A DNA stretch of 64,000 nucleotides from Silvimonas soli (GTDB lineage Bacteria; Pseudomonadota; Gammaproteobacteria; Burkholderiales; Chitinibacteraceae). Under the pieces are notes generated by a model. It was not told the origin of the DNA, searched no databases, and saw only the letters and a program-made list of their open reading frames with translations. Made by a program: the position numbers and the translations under genes. Location of the stretch: assembly GCF_030035605.1 (NCBI RefSeq), contig NZ_CP106736.1, positions 3,655,001 through 3,719,000 on the forward strand. Direction: 5' to 3'. Below, one piece after another: positions 26,109 to 34,150 of this stretch (positions are counted from its first letter, which is position 1; each line of letters opens with the position of its first letter).

Positions 26109-27752
26109 CTAAAAGTCAGGCAAGGCGCGGCTGAGCAATGTGTCTGCATGCCAGATATTGGCGCCAAACTGGCTGAACCGCGTTTGTAATCTCCCCCGAC
26201 ACCAGGCGTCAGCGACAGTTGAATCGCAGCTTTCCAGCAGTACGGCGGCGGCGGCGAGATAGACCAGACGCTCCGCCACTTCACGCATCTGGGCTTCTTG
26301 CGGGTGGGCAATCAATGTCCGTAGCTCTGCCCAAGCCGGGCGAAGCAGCGAATGTGAACTGGCGAGCGGGGCAAAGAACGCTTGCAGCGCGGCTGGCACG
26401 GCGGGTTCTTTCTCCAGCGCCCGCAGCAAATCCAGCGCCATGATATTGCCCGAGCCTTCCCAGATGGCATTCACTGGCATTTCCCGATACAAGCGCGGCA
26501 AGTCGCTTTCTTCGATGTAACCGTTACCGCCCAGTACCTCCATGGCTTCCGCCACAAACGCGGCACCACGCTTGCAGACAAGGTATTTTGCGGCGGGTGT
26601 CAGAACACGGGCCAACGCTTGTTCGGGTTCGGTAGCGGCTGGTTCTCGCCAGCGTGCCAGCCGTAGCAATAGCGCGGTAATGCCTTCCAGTTCCAGTGCC
26701 AGATCAGCCAATACGTTGGCCATGATTGGGTGGGCGACCAGAGGTTTGCCAAAAGTGTAGCGGCGGCGGGCATGGTAAATGGCGATGCTCAAAGCGCGGC
26801 GCATCAGCCCGGCGCTGCCCAGCGCGCAATCAAAGCGGGTATGGCCGCCCATTTCCAGGATGGTGCGACCACCTTTGCCTTCTTCACCCACCAGCCACGC
26901 CAGAGCGCCGTCAAATTCCACTTCGGAACTGGCATTGGAGCGATTGCCCAGTTTATCTTTCAGGCGTTCCAGGCGGATGGCGTTGCGGCTGCCATCAGGC
27001 AAAATCCGTGGCAGCAAGAAACAAGACAAGCCGCCACTGGCTTGGGCCAGCACCAGATGGGCATCACTTTGCGGCACCGAGAAAAACCATTTATGCCCAT
27101 GCAACCGATAAGCTTGATCCGGGCCCGCTTGGCCATCGGCGACCGCGAGCGTGGTATTGGCGCGCACATCGGAACCGCCTTGTTTCTCGGTCATGCCCAT
27201 CCCAATCAACAAACCGGCTTTGCTTGAAGCGGGTAGATCAGACGGGTCGTACTGGCCAGAAAGCAGTGCGGCTTGCCAGCTGGCGAGCGGAGCGCCTGCG
27301 GCCAGTAGCGTGCGTTGCAATACCGGAACGGCCCCATAGGTCATGGTTACCGGGCATAAAGTGCCAGCTTCGACCTGAGCGTGCAGGATGAAGCGGGCGG
27401 CGCGGGCAATGCCACTGTCGTCCGCGTCGCCCCATGCGCCATTGTGCAAACGGCTGGCCGTTGCCAGTTGCATCAACGCGTGCCACGACGGGTCAAATTC
27501 GACGTGGTCGATGCGGCGCCCGCCCGCATCGTAACGACGCAATTGCGGTGGATGAAGGTTGGCTTTGCGGCCCAAGGCAAAGCAGCCCGCAGTACCTAGC
27601 TCGGCGCCCAAGTGGTTCAAGGGTGTAAGCATGCCGGTGCCTGCCTCGTTTGCGACCGACTGTTGCAAGGGCAAATCGCTCAGAAACAGGTTGTAGTCAT
27701 CCAACTGCGCAGGCTGATTGAGCGGATCTGGATTGCTGACAGGATGGGGCAT
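26109..27752 (-). CDS. aidB: AidB-like acyl-CoA dehydrogenase
   Basis: A 547-residue flavoprotein of the acyl-CoA dehydrogenase superfamily, similar in length to E. coli AidB (about 540). AidB is induced by alkylating agents and binds DNA; it keeps isovaleryl-CoA dehydrogenase activity. Seen here: GMGMTEKQGGSDVRANTT (FAD/substrate loop), HKWFFSVPQSDAHLVLAQ, and near the end EAMEVLGGNGYIEESDLPRLYREMPVNAIWEGSGN, which holds the catalytic-region glutamates. The downstream SYLF gene has the same direction but is not obviously related. Confidence 0.88.
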   Translation of the reverse strand: MPHPVSNPDPLNQPAQLDDYNLFLSDLPLQQSVANEAGTGMLTPLNHLGAELGTAGCFALGRKANLHPPQLRRYDAGGRRIDHVEFDPSWHALMQLATASRLHNGAWGDADDSGIARAARFILHAQVEAGTLCPVTMTYGAVPVLQRTLLAAGAPLASWQAALLSGQYDPSDLPASSKAGLLIGMGMTEKQGGSDVRANTTLAVADGQAGPDQAYRLHGHKWFFSVPQSDAHLVLAQASGGLSCFLLPRILPDGSRNAIRLERLKDKLGNRSNASSEVEFDGALAWLVGEEGKGGRTILEMGGHTRFDCALGSAGLMRRALSIAIYHARRRYTFGKPLVAHPIMANVLADLALELEGITALLLRLARWREPAATEPEQALARVLTPAAKYLVCKRGAAFVAEAMEVLGGNGYIEESDLPRLYREMPVNAIWEGSGNIMALDLLRALEKEPAVPAALQAFFAPLASSHSLLRPAWAELRTLIAHPQEAQMREVAERLVYLAAAAVLLESCDSTVADAWCRGRLQTRFSQFGANIWHADTLLSRALPDF

Positions 27753-27787
27753 CGCCGACCTCCGGCAGGTTGCCTGGATTTGCCGAC

Positions 27788-28372
27788 TTACATGCTGGTG
27801 TCTTTGTAATACTTGGTGCCCTTGACCGCCAACTCAGCCGCCAGGCCATTCTCGGTGAGCTGGTAGACCCACACGCCCGGCGCAACGGAGAGGGCGCCCT
27901 GATAGGCATCGCCTTTGCCACCTGCTTTGGCTGCGACGGCGGCTTGGCCGCTGAAGTCCCAGCCATTATTGATGAATGAGTTCAATGCCTTTTCAGTCTC
28001 AAACACAAAAATGACCCGATATTGTTTGATTCCCAAGCCAAGCCCGGCTTGCACCTCCAGCATTTTCATGAAGGTTTCCTTGCCGCTTTTATTGTTAACG
28101 GCCACGCCACTGCCATTGCCGCTGCCCGCCAGCAAAATCTTTACGCCCATGTTGTTAAAGGCGGCGTAACCAGCGGCACGGTCAACGGCAGCTTTGGCGC
28201 CGGGCTGGGCCTTATAAAGTGCCGAGAGTGTTTCTTGCGCCGCTTTGCGCGCGGCATTTTGCTTATCCTGGACGCTGGGGTCAGCGGCTCGCGCCAACCC
28301 GGCCAGAGAGAAAAACAGGATCAAGGCAAGGCAATAGCGGAACACCTGCTGGCAACGCATTGGATTGGTCAT
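27788..28372 (-). CDS. SYLF/Ysc84-domain exported protein
   Basis: A 194-residue protein with an N-terminal signal peptide (to about residue 29, SLAGLARA) followed by a SYLF (Ysc84) lipid-binding domain. It has GYAAFNNMGVKILLAGSGNGSGVAV, GLGLGIKQYRVIFVFETEKALNSFINNGWDFSGQA and a final SVAPGVWVYQLTENGLAAELAVKGTKYYKD. Bacterial SYLF proteins are periplasmic and of unclear role; eukaryotic relatives bind phosphoinositides. GAGG 6 bases before ATG 28372 supports this start. Confidence 0.85.
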   Translation of the reverse strand: MTNPMRCQQVFRYCLALILFFSLAGLARAADPSVQDKQNAARKAAQETLSALYKAQPGAKAAVDRAAGYAAFNNMGVKILLAGSGNGSGVAVNNKSGKETFMKMLEVQAGLGLGIKQYRVIFVFETEKALNSFINNGWDFSGQAAVAAKAGGKGDAYQGALSVAPGVWVYQLTENGLAAELAVKGTKYYKDTSM

Positions 28373-28479
28373 GATAGGCCTCAGCTAAGGCGAACGCGGC
28401 CGCAGCAAAGCGGTGGCGTTCCGGACTTTTAGCGTAGACGCAGCCGTGCCGGAAAAACAGGAATACCGCTGGACGCAGC

Positions 28480-28746
28480 TCAGCGTTTTTGCAGGTCTTT
28501 GGTGACCACGACACCGTTCACCAGACGCAGCGTGATGGTCGTGCTGCCAGCTTCCCATACCGCGTTTTCGCCACTGATGCCCAGCAGCGAACTGCTGTCG
28601 GTTTTATCCGGCTCCCCCAGAATCTTGACGACATCGGGGCGCGCCATGCCGCTGTCGATTTTGGCGAAATTTTCGGCGGTGATCTTGCCGCAGGCGGTCA
28701 GGGCAAAAGCCAGTGTGGCGGCGATCAGCAAGGATTGCAGTTTCAT
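28480..28746 (-). CDS. Small lipoprotein, BamE/DUF3862-like
   Basis: An 88-residue lipoprotein: signal peptide with lipobox LTAC (Cys19), then a small domain with ENFAKIDSGMARPDVVKILGEPDKTDSSSLLG, the helix-turn pattern of BamE/SmpA-like and DUF3862 proteins, ending in a strand (TTITLRLVNGVVVTKDLQ). Likely tethered to a periplasm-facing membrane surface. Function not known; BamE itself is usually longer. Confidence 0.8.
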   Translation of the reverse strand: MKLQSLLIAATLAFALTACGKITAENFAKIDSGMARPDVVKILGEPDKTDSSSLLGISGENAVWEAGSTTITLRLVNGVVVTKDLQKR

Positions 28747-28855
28747 AGCGTTTCTTTCCTCAAAACCAGCAATTAATTATGATTTTTCGACGAACAAACC
28801 AGTGTAATGCACGTCTTTGTTTTCGCTGTGTGAGGTATGTCTTGCAGGGGATGGA

Positions 28856-29749
28856 TTACAACAACTGCGGCAGGCGCTCGCTGATGAAGTTAAGAAAACA
28901 ACTGATCCGTGCCGAAAGTTGGGTGTTGCGGTAGTACACCGCGTGTATGGGCTGAAAGGTAATGATGGTGGCATCGCTTAGCACCTCAACCAGCCGTCCC
29001 TCATCGCGCGCGCTGCGGGTCATGAAATCCGACAAGCAAGCAATGCCGTTCTCTTGTTCAGCCAGCCGCAGAATGGTTTCACCGCTGGATGACACCAGTT
29101 GCGGCGAGATTTGCCAGCCATCGCCATCCGCATGCCGTAATGGCCAGTTGTTAAGCCCTTCGGGCTGGGTAAAGCCGATCAGCGTGTGGGCCGCCAGTTC
29201 GGCCGCCGACGATGGGGTGCCATGTTTTTCCAGATAAGCCGGTGCGGCCAGAATGCGCAGCTGCGTGTGCCCAAGATAGCGGGCATGCAGGGACGAATCT
29301 TGCAGATTGCCATGACGAATGGCGATATCCGTACGTTGTTCCAGCAGGTCGATAATCTGGTCGCTGCTGTTCAGTTCCAGCTGGATATCCGGATACGTTG
29401 CCCTGAATTCACTGACCAGCGGCACGATGGCGTGCAGCATGAACGGCGACGCGGCATTGAGGCGCAAACGTCCGGCCGGGCGCTCGCGCCAGATCGCCAT
29501 TTGTTCTTCGGCGTCGTCGATGGCCGCGACAATTTTGCGGGCGTGCTCCAGAAAAGCCCGGCCTTCTTCGGTCAGCTGCAGCCGCCGCGTGGTACGGTTC
29601 AGTAGCGTGGTCTCCAACTTCTGCTCCAGCCGGCTGAGCGCGCGGCTGACACCAGAAGTGGTTTGATTGAGTTGCTCGGCTGCCGCCGTGATCGAGCCGG
29701 TATCGATCACGGTGACAAAGGCGAGGAGTTCTTCCGTGCTGGTTTTCAT
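28856..29749 (-). CDS. LysR-family transcriptional regulator
   Basis: A 297-residue LysR regulator: N-terminal winged HTH (about 1-60, FVTVIDTGSITAAAEQLNQTTSGVSRALSRLE) and a substrate-binding co-inducer domain (about 88-297). It resembles the large CrgA/DsdC-like group found many times per genome in this class; the effector is unknown. I use ATG 29749; the TTG at 29767 lies in a palindrome that is more likely an operator. No obvious target is divergent from it: rsgA lies upstream in the same direction. Confidence 0.88.
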   Translation of the reverse strand: MKTSTEELLAFVTVIDTGSITAAAEQLNQTTSGVSRALSRLEQKLETTLLNRTTRRLQLTEEGRAFLEHARKIVAAIDDAEEQMAIWRERPAGRLRLNAASPFMLHAIVPLVSEFRATYPDIQLELNSSDQIIDLLEQRTDIAIRHGNLQDSSLHARYLGHTQLRILAAPAYLEKHGTPSSAAELAAHTLIGFTQPEGLNNWPLRHADGDGWQISPQLVSSSGETILRLAEQENGIACLSDFMTRSARDEGRLVEVLSDATIITFQPIHAVYYRNTQLSARISCFLNFISERLPQLL

Positions 29750-29752
29750 TTG

Positions 29753-29767
29753 TTGATTATTAATCAA
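29753..29767. promoter_or_regulatory. Palindrome upstream of the LysR gene
   Basis: TTGATTATTAATCAA is a perfect 7+7 palindrome around one base, 4 bases before the LysR start. A related pair of arms, TTGATT-N7-AATCAA, lies at 29824-29842. Probably autoregulatory sites. Confidence 0.5.
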
Positions 29768-29842
29768 GCCTCGTTCGCTGTAACTGGCTTTTTATGCAAA
29801 AACCAGGCACGGCAGACGATAACTTGATTAATGAGCAATCAA

Positions 29843-30934
29843 TTAGCCGCCGCGTTTCTCCCGACTGCGGGCGTTGCCAGCTTTACCAATGGCCTTCCAT
29901 TTGGCGGTTTCGGCTTTGCGTTCCAGCGCAGTTTGCTGACCCCGCCGCGCTTCGCGCAGCAGCTTGTGATAGTTATGCAAACGATCGGCTGGAATGGCGT
30001 CACGTACCGCGCAACCAGGTTCGTCCTGATGCTGGCAATCGCGGTAATGACAATGCGCCGAGAGCGTGTCGATATCGTCAAAACCGGCGTTGATTCCGGC
30101 CTCGTCGGTGTCGGCTCGCCACGTGCGCAAACCCGGCGTGTCGATCAGGCATGCGCCGCCGGGTAACTGATGCAACGAGCGGGCAGTGGTGGTGTGGCGA
30201 CCTCGGCCATCACCGTGACGCACGCCGCCGGTCGCTTGGGTGTCGCTGGTCATCAGGGTATTGGTGAGCGTGGATTTGCCCACGCCGCTGGAGCCCAGTA
30301 CCACCAGCGTTTGCCCTGCGCCCAGCCACGGCGCCAGCGTATCGCGGGTGGCATCGGCTAGTCCATTGACGGCCAGAATGGGTACATCTGATGGCAAGCG
30401 CTGCTGCAACTCGGTCAGGCGCTGTTCAACCTCAATGCCGATATCCGCTTTGGTCAGCACTGCCACGGCTGTAATGCCCGCAGCCCGGGTAAATGCCAGA
30501 TAACGTTCCAGTCGGCGCGGGTTGAAGTCCATATCCAGCCCCATGACCAGCAGGGCTGTGTCGATGTTACTGGCCAGCGGTTGCCGTCGTCCGTCATTGG
30601 CTCGGCGGGCAAGGTGGCTGGCGGGTGGTAGCTGAATGCTGATCCAGCGCTCGCCCAGTTCATTAACCTGAACGATGACCCAATCTCCCACGGCTAGCGC
30701 CGTGCCTTGCTCATGCAGTGCGGTGAGTAGTTTGGGCAGTGTGCGTGCCGGATATTCGGTGTTGCCGTCATGCACCGTGAGCCAGTCTCGCTGGATTTCA
30801 GTGACCCGCAGCAGCGCGCTACCAGCGGGCGGCGTTTCAGTCATGGCGTAAAGCTGGTTAATGACTGTTTGAGTCAAGCCTATGGTTTGCAGTTGGGTGT
30901 AATCGAAAACGATATCGATCATGGTGTCCGTCAT
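29843..30934 (-). CDS. rsgA: Ribosome small-subunit-dependent GTPase A
   Basis: RsgA is a late 30S assembly factor with a circularly permuted GTPase domain. Order seen: an OB-fold (about 40-105), G4 motif LTKAD, then G1 GSSGVGKST, then G3 DTPG, the hallmark permutation. A C-terminal zinc motif follows (CHYRDCQHQDEPGCAV). About 363 residues from ATG 30934 (MTDTMIDIVFDY); ATG 30922 is an equally plausible start. It is longer than E. coli RsgA by little and of the form often found as a second RsgA. Confidence 0.9.
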   Translation of the reverse strand: MTDTMIDIVFDYTQLQTIGLTQTVINQLYAMTETPPAGSALLRVTEIQRDWLTVHDGNTEYPARTLPKLLTALHEQGTALAVGDWVIVQVNELGERWISIQLPPASHLARRANDGRRQPLASNIDTALLVMGLDMDFNPRRLERYLAFTRAAGITAVAVLTKADIGIEVEQRLTELQQRLPSDVPILAVNGLADATRDTLAPWLGAGQTLVVLGSSGVGKSTLTNTLMTSDTQATGGVRHGDGRGRHTTTARSLHQLPGGACLIDTPGLRTWRADTDEAGINAGFDDIDTLSAHCHYRDCQHQDEPGCAVRDAIPADRLHNYHKLLREARRGQQTALERKAETAKWKAIGKAGNARSREKRGG

Positions 30935-31131
30935 TCCTGATTCGGTAGCCCACGGCGTGCGCGGGCGTCGCTGCTTGCGCAATGGCAGAGCAGCACTGAA
31001 TGTGCTTTGAGAGTGCTAAAGCAGAATGTCGGCCACGCGGATGCGGGCAGCAGAGGCGCCTGATTGCCTGCTGTGGTGAACGCAAGTCATGCGAGATGCG
31101 CTTGGGCTCAGAACAAGGCAGAGATCAAAGA

Positions 31132-31241
31132 CTAAAAATGGCTGGTACTGGCGAATACACCAAAGCAAAAACCAGAAACCGCAAAGAAAAGCCCGATCAG
31201 GCAGTGGCCGACAGGAGGAGGGCAAGGTCAAATGTACGCAT
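31132..31241 (-). pseudogene. Possible frameshifted small membrane protein
   Basis: On the minus strand an ATG at 31241 has AGGAG about 8 bases upstream and encodes MRTFDLALLLSATA, then a stop. In the -1 frame the text continues CLIGLFFAVSGFCFGVFAST and ends at a TAG (31132). One slip or one base error would join them into a single 36-residue hydrophobic peptide. It may be a broken gene, a sequencing error or chance. Confidence 0.35.
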
Positions 31242-31437
31242 GGCTGTGCTCCTGTGGCAGTGGGTGGAGAGCGCACTTTGCGCGCTGGATTGAGGGGGCG
31301 TCAATATTGGGTAAGGTGGTGGCGGCGTTTTTGCAACGGCGCGGCCAATTGCAGTTGTAGGGTTTGCATGCCAGGGGCATGCGAACGCGTTCAATTAACC
31401 TGCACAAGGGATCTGCGCTGTTTAGATTGGGGCTTTT

Positions 31438-31457
31438 GGTGCGCACTAGTGCGCACC
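31438..31457. repeat. Perfect 20-bp palindrome
   Basis: GGTGCGCACTAGTGCGCACC equals its own reverse complement. It has no T run and no gene close enough to call it an operator with confidence. Confidence 0.8.
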
Positions 31458-31466
31458 CTACGAAGC

Positions 31467-31513
31467 TGGGTCTCCGGCTCTCGGTCGGCGTGATTTGCGC
31501 TGTGGAATGCCAG
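31467..31513 (+). repeat. Dispersed repeat, copy 2 (partner 20411-20456)
   Basis: It shares the opening TGGGTCTCCGGCTCTCGGTC and most of the following bases with the copy at 20411. Both are followed by different hairpin-type repeats. Confidence 0.75.
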
Positions 31514-31516
31514 CAT

Positions 31517-31632
31517 CGTAGCCCGGATGAAGCGTTAGCGAGAATCCGGGGTTGCAACGTATCAGCGAGCCACCGGGATTTGCACTGGCCAACATTGCCC
31601 CCGGATTCCCACTTCGTTCCATCCGGGCTACA
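31517..31632. repeat. REP-type inverted pair (GTAGCCCGGAT ends)
   Basis: The left end reads GTAGCCCGGATGAAGCG and the right end TTCCATCCGGGCTAC, facing inward, with CCGGGG / CCCCGG nested inside. This is the look of a two-unit REP (BIME-like) element; related single units lie at 24697 and 52499. Confidence 0.7.
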
Positions 31633-31658
31633 TCGTTGCCGTCCGGCAATTCCGGAAC

Positions 31659-33677
31659 TCACATCCCCATGGCCACCTTCATGCCATCGGCAATCGCCCG
31701 ACGGGCATCGATTTCTGCCGCTTCATGCGCGCCGCCGATCAAATGCGCTTTCACGCCACGGGCAGTGAGTTCATCAAACAAGTCACGCACCGGCTCCTGA
31801 CCGGCGCAGATCACCACATGATCGACCGCCAGACATTGCTCTTCATCCTTGATGCGGATATGCAAACCTTCGTCATCAATGCGCACGTATTCAGCGCTGC
31901 CAATCAGATTCACCTTGCGATGCTGCAGCGTGAGTCGGTGGATCCAGCCGGTGGTTTTGCCAGGCCCCGCGCCAGGTTTGCCGGGGCGGCGTTGCAGCAG
32001 CCAGATTTCCCGTTGCGCGGCATGCGGATGCGGCGCAATCAGCCCGCCAGGCGCGCTGATCGTCGGGTCGATGCCCCATTCGGCCAGATACTGGGCGATG
32101 GCGGTTTCGTGCGTAGCCTCATTTTGTTCAGACAAAAACACGGCGGTATCCACGCCAATGCCGCCCGCGCCGATGATCGCTACACGCTGGCCTACCGTGA
32201 CCTTGCCGCGCAGTACGTCTGGGTAACGCACGGCTTTAGGGTGGTCGATGCCCACGATGGCGGGCTCGCGGGGTTTGACGCCGGTGGCGATCACCACTTC
32301 ATCAAACGCTGCCAGTTCATCACTGCTGGCGCGATGGTTGAGTTTGACCTTCACGCCATGCAGATCAATCTGCTTCTGGTAGTAGCGCAGGGTTTCGTTG
32401 AATTCTTCTTTGCCTGGAATGCGACTGGCAATGCGGAACTGCCCGCCAATGGCGTCGCTGGCTTCAAACAAGGTGACGTCATGACCACGCTGGGCGGCGG
32501 TGGTGGCACAGGACAACCCGGCCGGGCCGGCGCCGATAACCGCGACGCGACGGCGTTTGGGCGTTGGTTTGATGATCCATTCGGTTTCGCGGCAGGCGCG
32601 CGGATTGACCAGACAGCTCGCGCGTTTGCCCTGGAAAATCTGGTCCAGACACGCCTGATTGCAGGCGATACAGGTATTGATTTCGTCAGCTTTGTTGGCG
32701 GCGGCTTTGTTTACAAAGTCCGCGTCGGCCAGCAGCGGACGTGCCAGCGACACCATGTCCGCAGCACCGCTTGCCAGGATTGATTCACCGATTTCCGGCG
32801 TGTTGATGCGGTTCACGGCAATCAGCGGGACGTTCACATGTGGTTTGATCTGCGCGGTCACCCAACTGAAGGCGGAGCGTGGCACAGTGGCGGCGATGGT
32901 CGGGATGCGCGCTTCGTGCCAGCCAATGCCGGTGTTGATCATGGTGACACCAGCGGCTTCCATCGCTTGGGCGAGTTCAATGGCTTCAGCCAGTGTGCCG
33001 CCGTCTTTGACCAGATCCAGCATCGATAGTCGGAAGATGATGATGAAGTCGCTACCCACCGCAGCACGTGCGGCTTTGACGATCTCCAGCGGGAAGCGCA
33101 TGCGATTGGCAAACGACCCACCCCAGTCATCGTCGCGCTGATTGGCGTGCAGACTCAAGAACTGATTCAGCAGATAGCCTTCTGAACCCATGATTTCCAC
33201 GCCGTCGTAACCCGCCTCTTTGGCCAGCACACTGGTGTGGGCAAAGTCAGCAATCGTGGCGCGAATTTCGGCGTCGGTCAGGGCGTGCGGGGTGTACGGC
33301 GAGATTGGCGATGCAATGGCGCTGGGGGCGACGGCTTCGGTGTGATAACCGTAGCGCCCGGCATGCAGAATCTGCAGGCAAATGTGCCCGCCTTGCGCAT
33401 GAACAGCCTTGGTGACCTCGCGATGCCGCGCAACGGCGCTGGCATCGTTTAGCATGGCGGCTTCAGGGTAAATCTGACCCGCCGCATTGGGGGCGATACC
33501 GCCGGTCACAATCAGGCCGACACCACCGGCGGCGCGCTCGGCATAGAAAGCGGCCAGCGCAGACAAACTGTCGTGTTGTTCTTCCAGTCCGGTGTGCATG
33601 GAGCCCATCAGCACGCGGTTGCGCAGTTTGACGAATCCCAGATCAAGCGGATTGAGCAGATGAGGGTAGGCGGCCAT
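31659..33677 (-). CDS. fadH: NADPH-dependent 2,4-dienoyl-CoA reductase
   Basis: FadH removes double bonds at even carbons during beta-oxidation of unsaturated fatty acids. The 672-residue protein has the standard length and order: an OYE-like FMN TIM barrel (about 1-330), a 4Fe-4S cluster motif CIACNQACLDQIF...C (about 335-355), then FAD- and NADPH-binding Rossmann domains (VAVIGAGPAGLSCATTAAQRGHDV and VAIIGAGGIGVDTAVFL). I use ATG 33677 (MAAYPHLLNPLDLG), with GAGGA 8 bases upstream; 25 further in-frame codons upstream are not protein-like. A PsrA-type box lies upstream at 33750. Confidence 0.95.
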   Translation of the reverse strand: MAAYPHLLNPLDLGFVKLRNRVLMGSMHTGLEEQHDSLSALAAFYAERAAGGVGLIVTGGIAPNAAGQIYPEAAMLNDASAVARHREVTKAVHAQGGHICLQILHAGRYGYHTEAVAPSAIASPISPYTPHALTDAEIRATIADFAHTSVLAKEAGYDGVEIMGSEGYLLNQFLSLHANQRDDDWGGSFANRMRFPLEIVKAARAAVGSDFIIIFRLSMLDLVKDGGTLAEAIELAQAMEAAGVTMINTGIGWHEARIPTIAATVPRSAFSWVTAQIKPHVNVPLIAVNRINTPEIGESILASGAADMVSLARPLLADADFVNKAAANKADEINTCIACNQACLDQIFQGKRASCLVNPRACRETEWIIKPTPKRRRVAVIGAGPAGLSCATTAAQRGHDVTLFEASDAIGGQFRIASRIPGKEEFNETLRYYQKQIDLHGVKVKLNHRASSDELAAFDEVVIATGVKPREPAIVGIDHPKAVRYPDVLRGKVTVGQRVAIIGAGGIGVDTAVFLSEQNEATHETAIAQYLAEWGIDPTISAPGGLIAPHPHAAQREIWLLQRRPGKPGAGPGKTTGWIHRLTLQHRKVNLIGSAEYVRIDDEGLHIRIKDEEQCLAVDHVVICAGQEPVRDLFDELTARGVKAHLIGGAHEAAEIDARRAIADGMKVAMGM

Positions 33678-34150
33678 TGCAAAGTCCTCGATTTTTTTTG
33701 CTATAACCCCGGAATTATCCGGAATTTGCTGATTGCAGACGAAACGATTCAAACGATTGTTTGAAATATTGCGCCAATCATTACGGAAATTGCCCGCAAA
33801 ACCACTAAGGGATTTCCTGAGCAGTTGCGTTTAATCCACTATTGGCGGGCCGTTGGTCCACCGCTGGTCTGCCAGGCTGGCCCCCGCTGATACCTTGCTT
33901 GCACAGATATTTCGCGACTTTGCAAGAGGGATTCATAAAAAAATAGTTAAAAAAAATATATTTGCTGGACGGTACAGTCTAGACGCGTCGCTAGCGCTTC
34001 TTTATGATGCTGTCCTGTTACGGGCAGGTTTCGTTGCTCGTCGTCACAATGTCGGTCGGGCGAAAGCCGCTTTGCCGGTTTTGTTCCCTCACCGTAGTGC
34101 CTTTATCGAAGGGCTGCGGTTGAGCTGATCGCTATTTCGGGATAGTAAAG
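33678..34150. other. Divergent region between fadH and the RND operon
   Basis: 473 bases with no gene. The fadH side holds the palindrome at 33748-33765; the middle (about 33930-33965) is an A/T-rich run that could hold a promoter for the RND operon. I found no operator that stands out near 34150 and no local regulator gene for the pump. Confidence 0.6.
33748..33765. promoter_or_regulatory. PsrA-type fatty-acid operator upstream of fadH
   Basis: TTCAAACGATTGTTTGAA has 7-bp inverted arms around GATT. Its core CAAACGATTGTTTG fits the G/C-AAAC-N2-4-GTTT-G/C pattern that I recall for PsrA, the TetR-family long-chain fatty-acid sensor. It lies about 70 bases upstream of fadH. Confidence 0.55.

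Larger units (their letters stand above)
30935..31658. other. Gene-poor region with repeats between rsgA and fadH
   Basis: 724 bases without a clear gene. It contains a possible broken micro-ORF (31132-31241, minus), a 20-bp perfect palindrome (31438-31457), the second copy of a repeat shared with 20411 (31467-31513), and a REP-type inverted pair (31517-31632). Confidence 0.7.

Noticed and set aside
31016..31276. 86-codon minus-strand frame in the rsgA-fadH gap
   Set aside because: Unusual composition and no ribosome site; the out-of-frame short peptide inside it has better signals.
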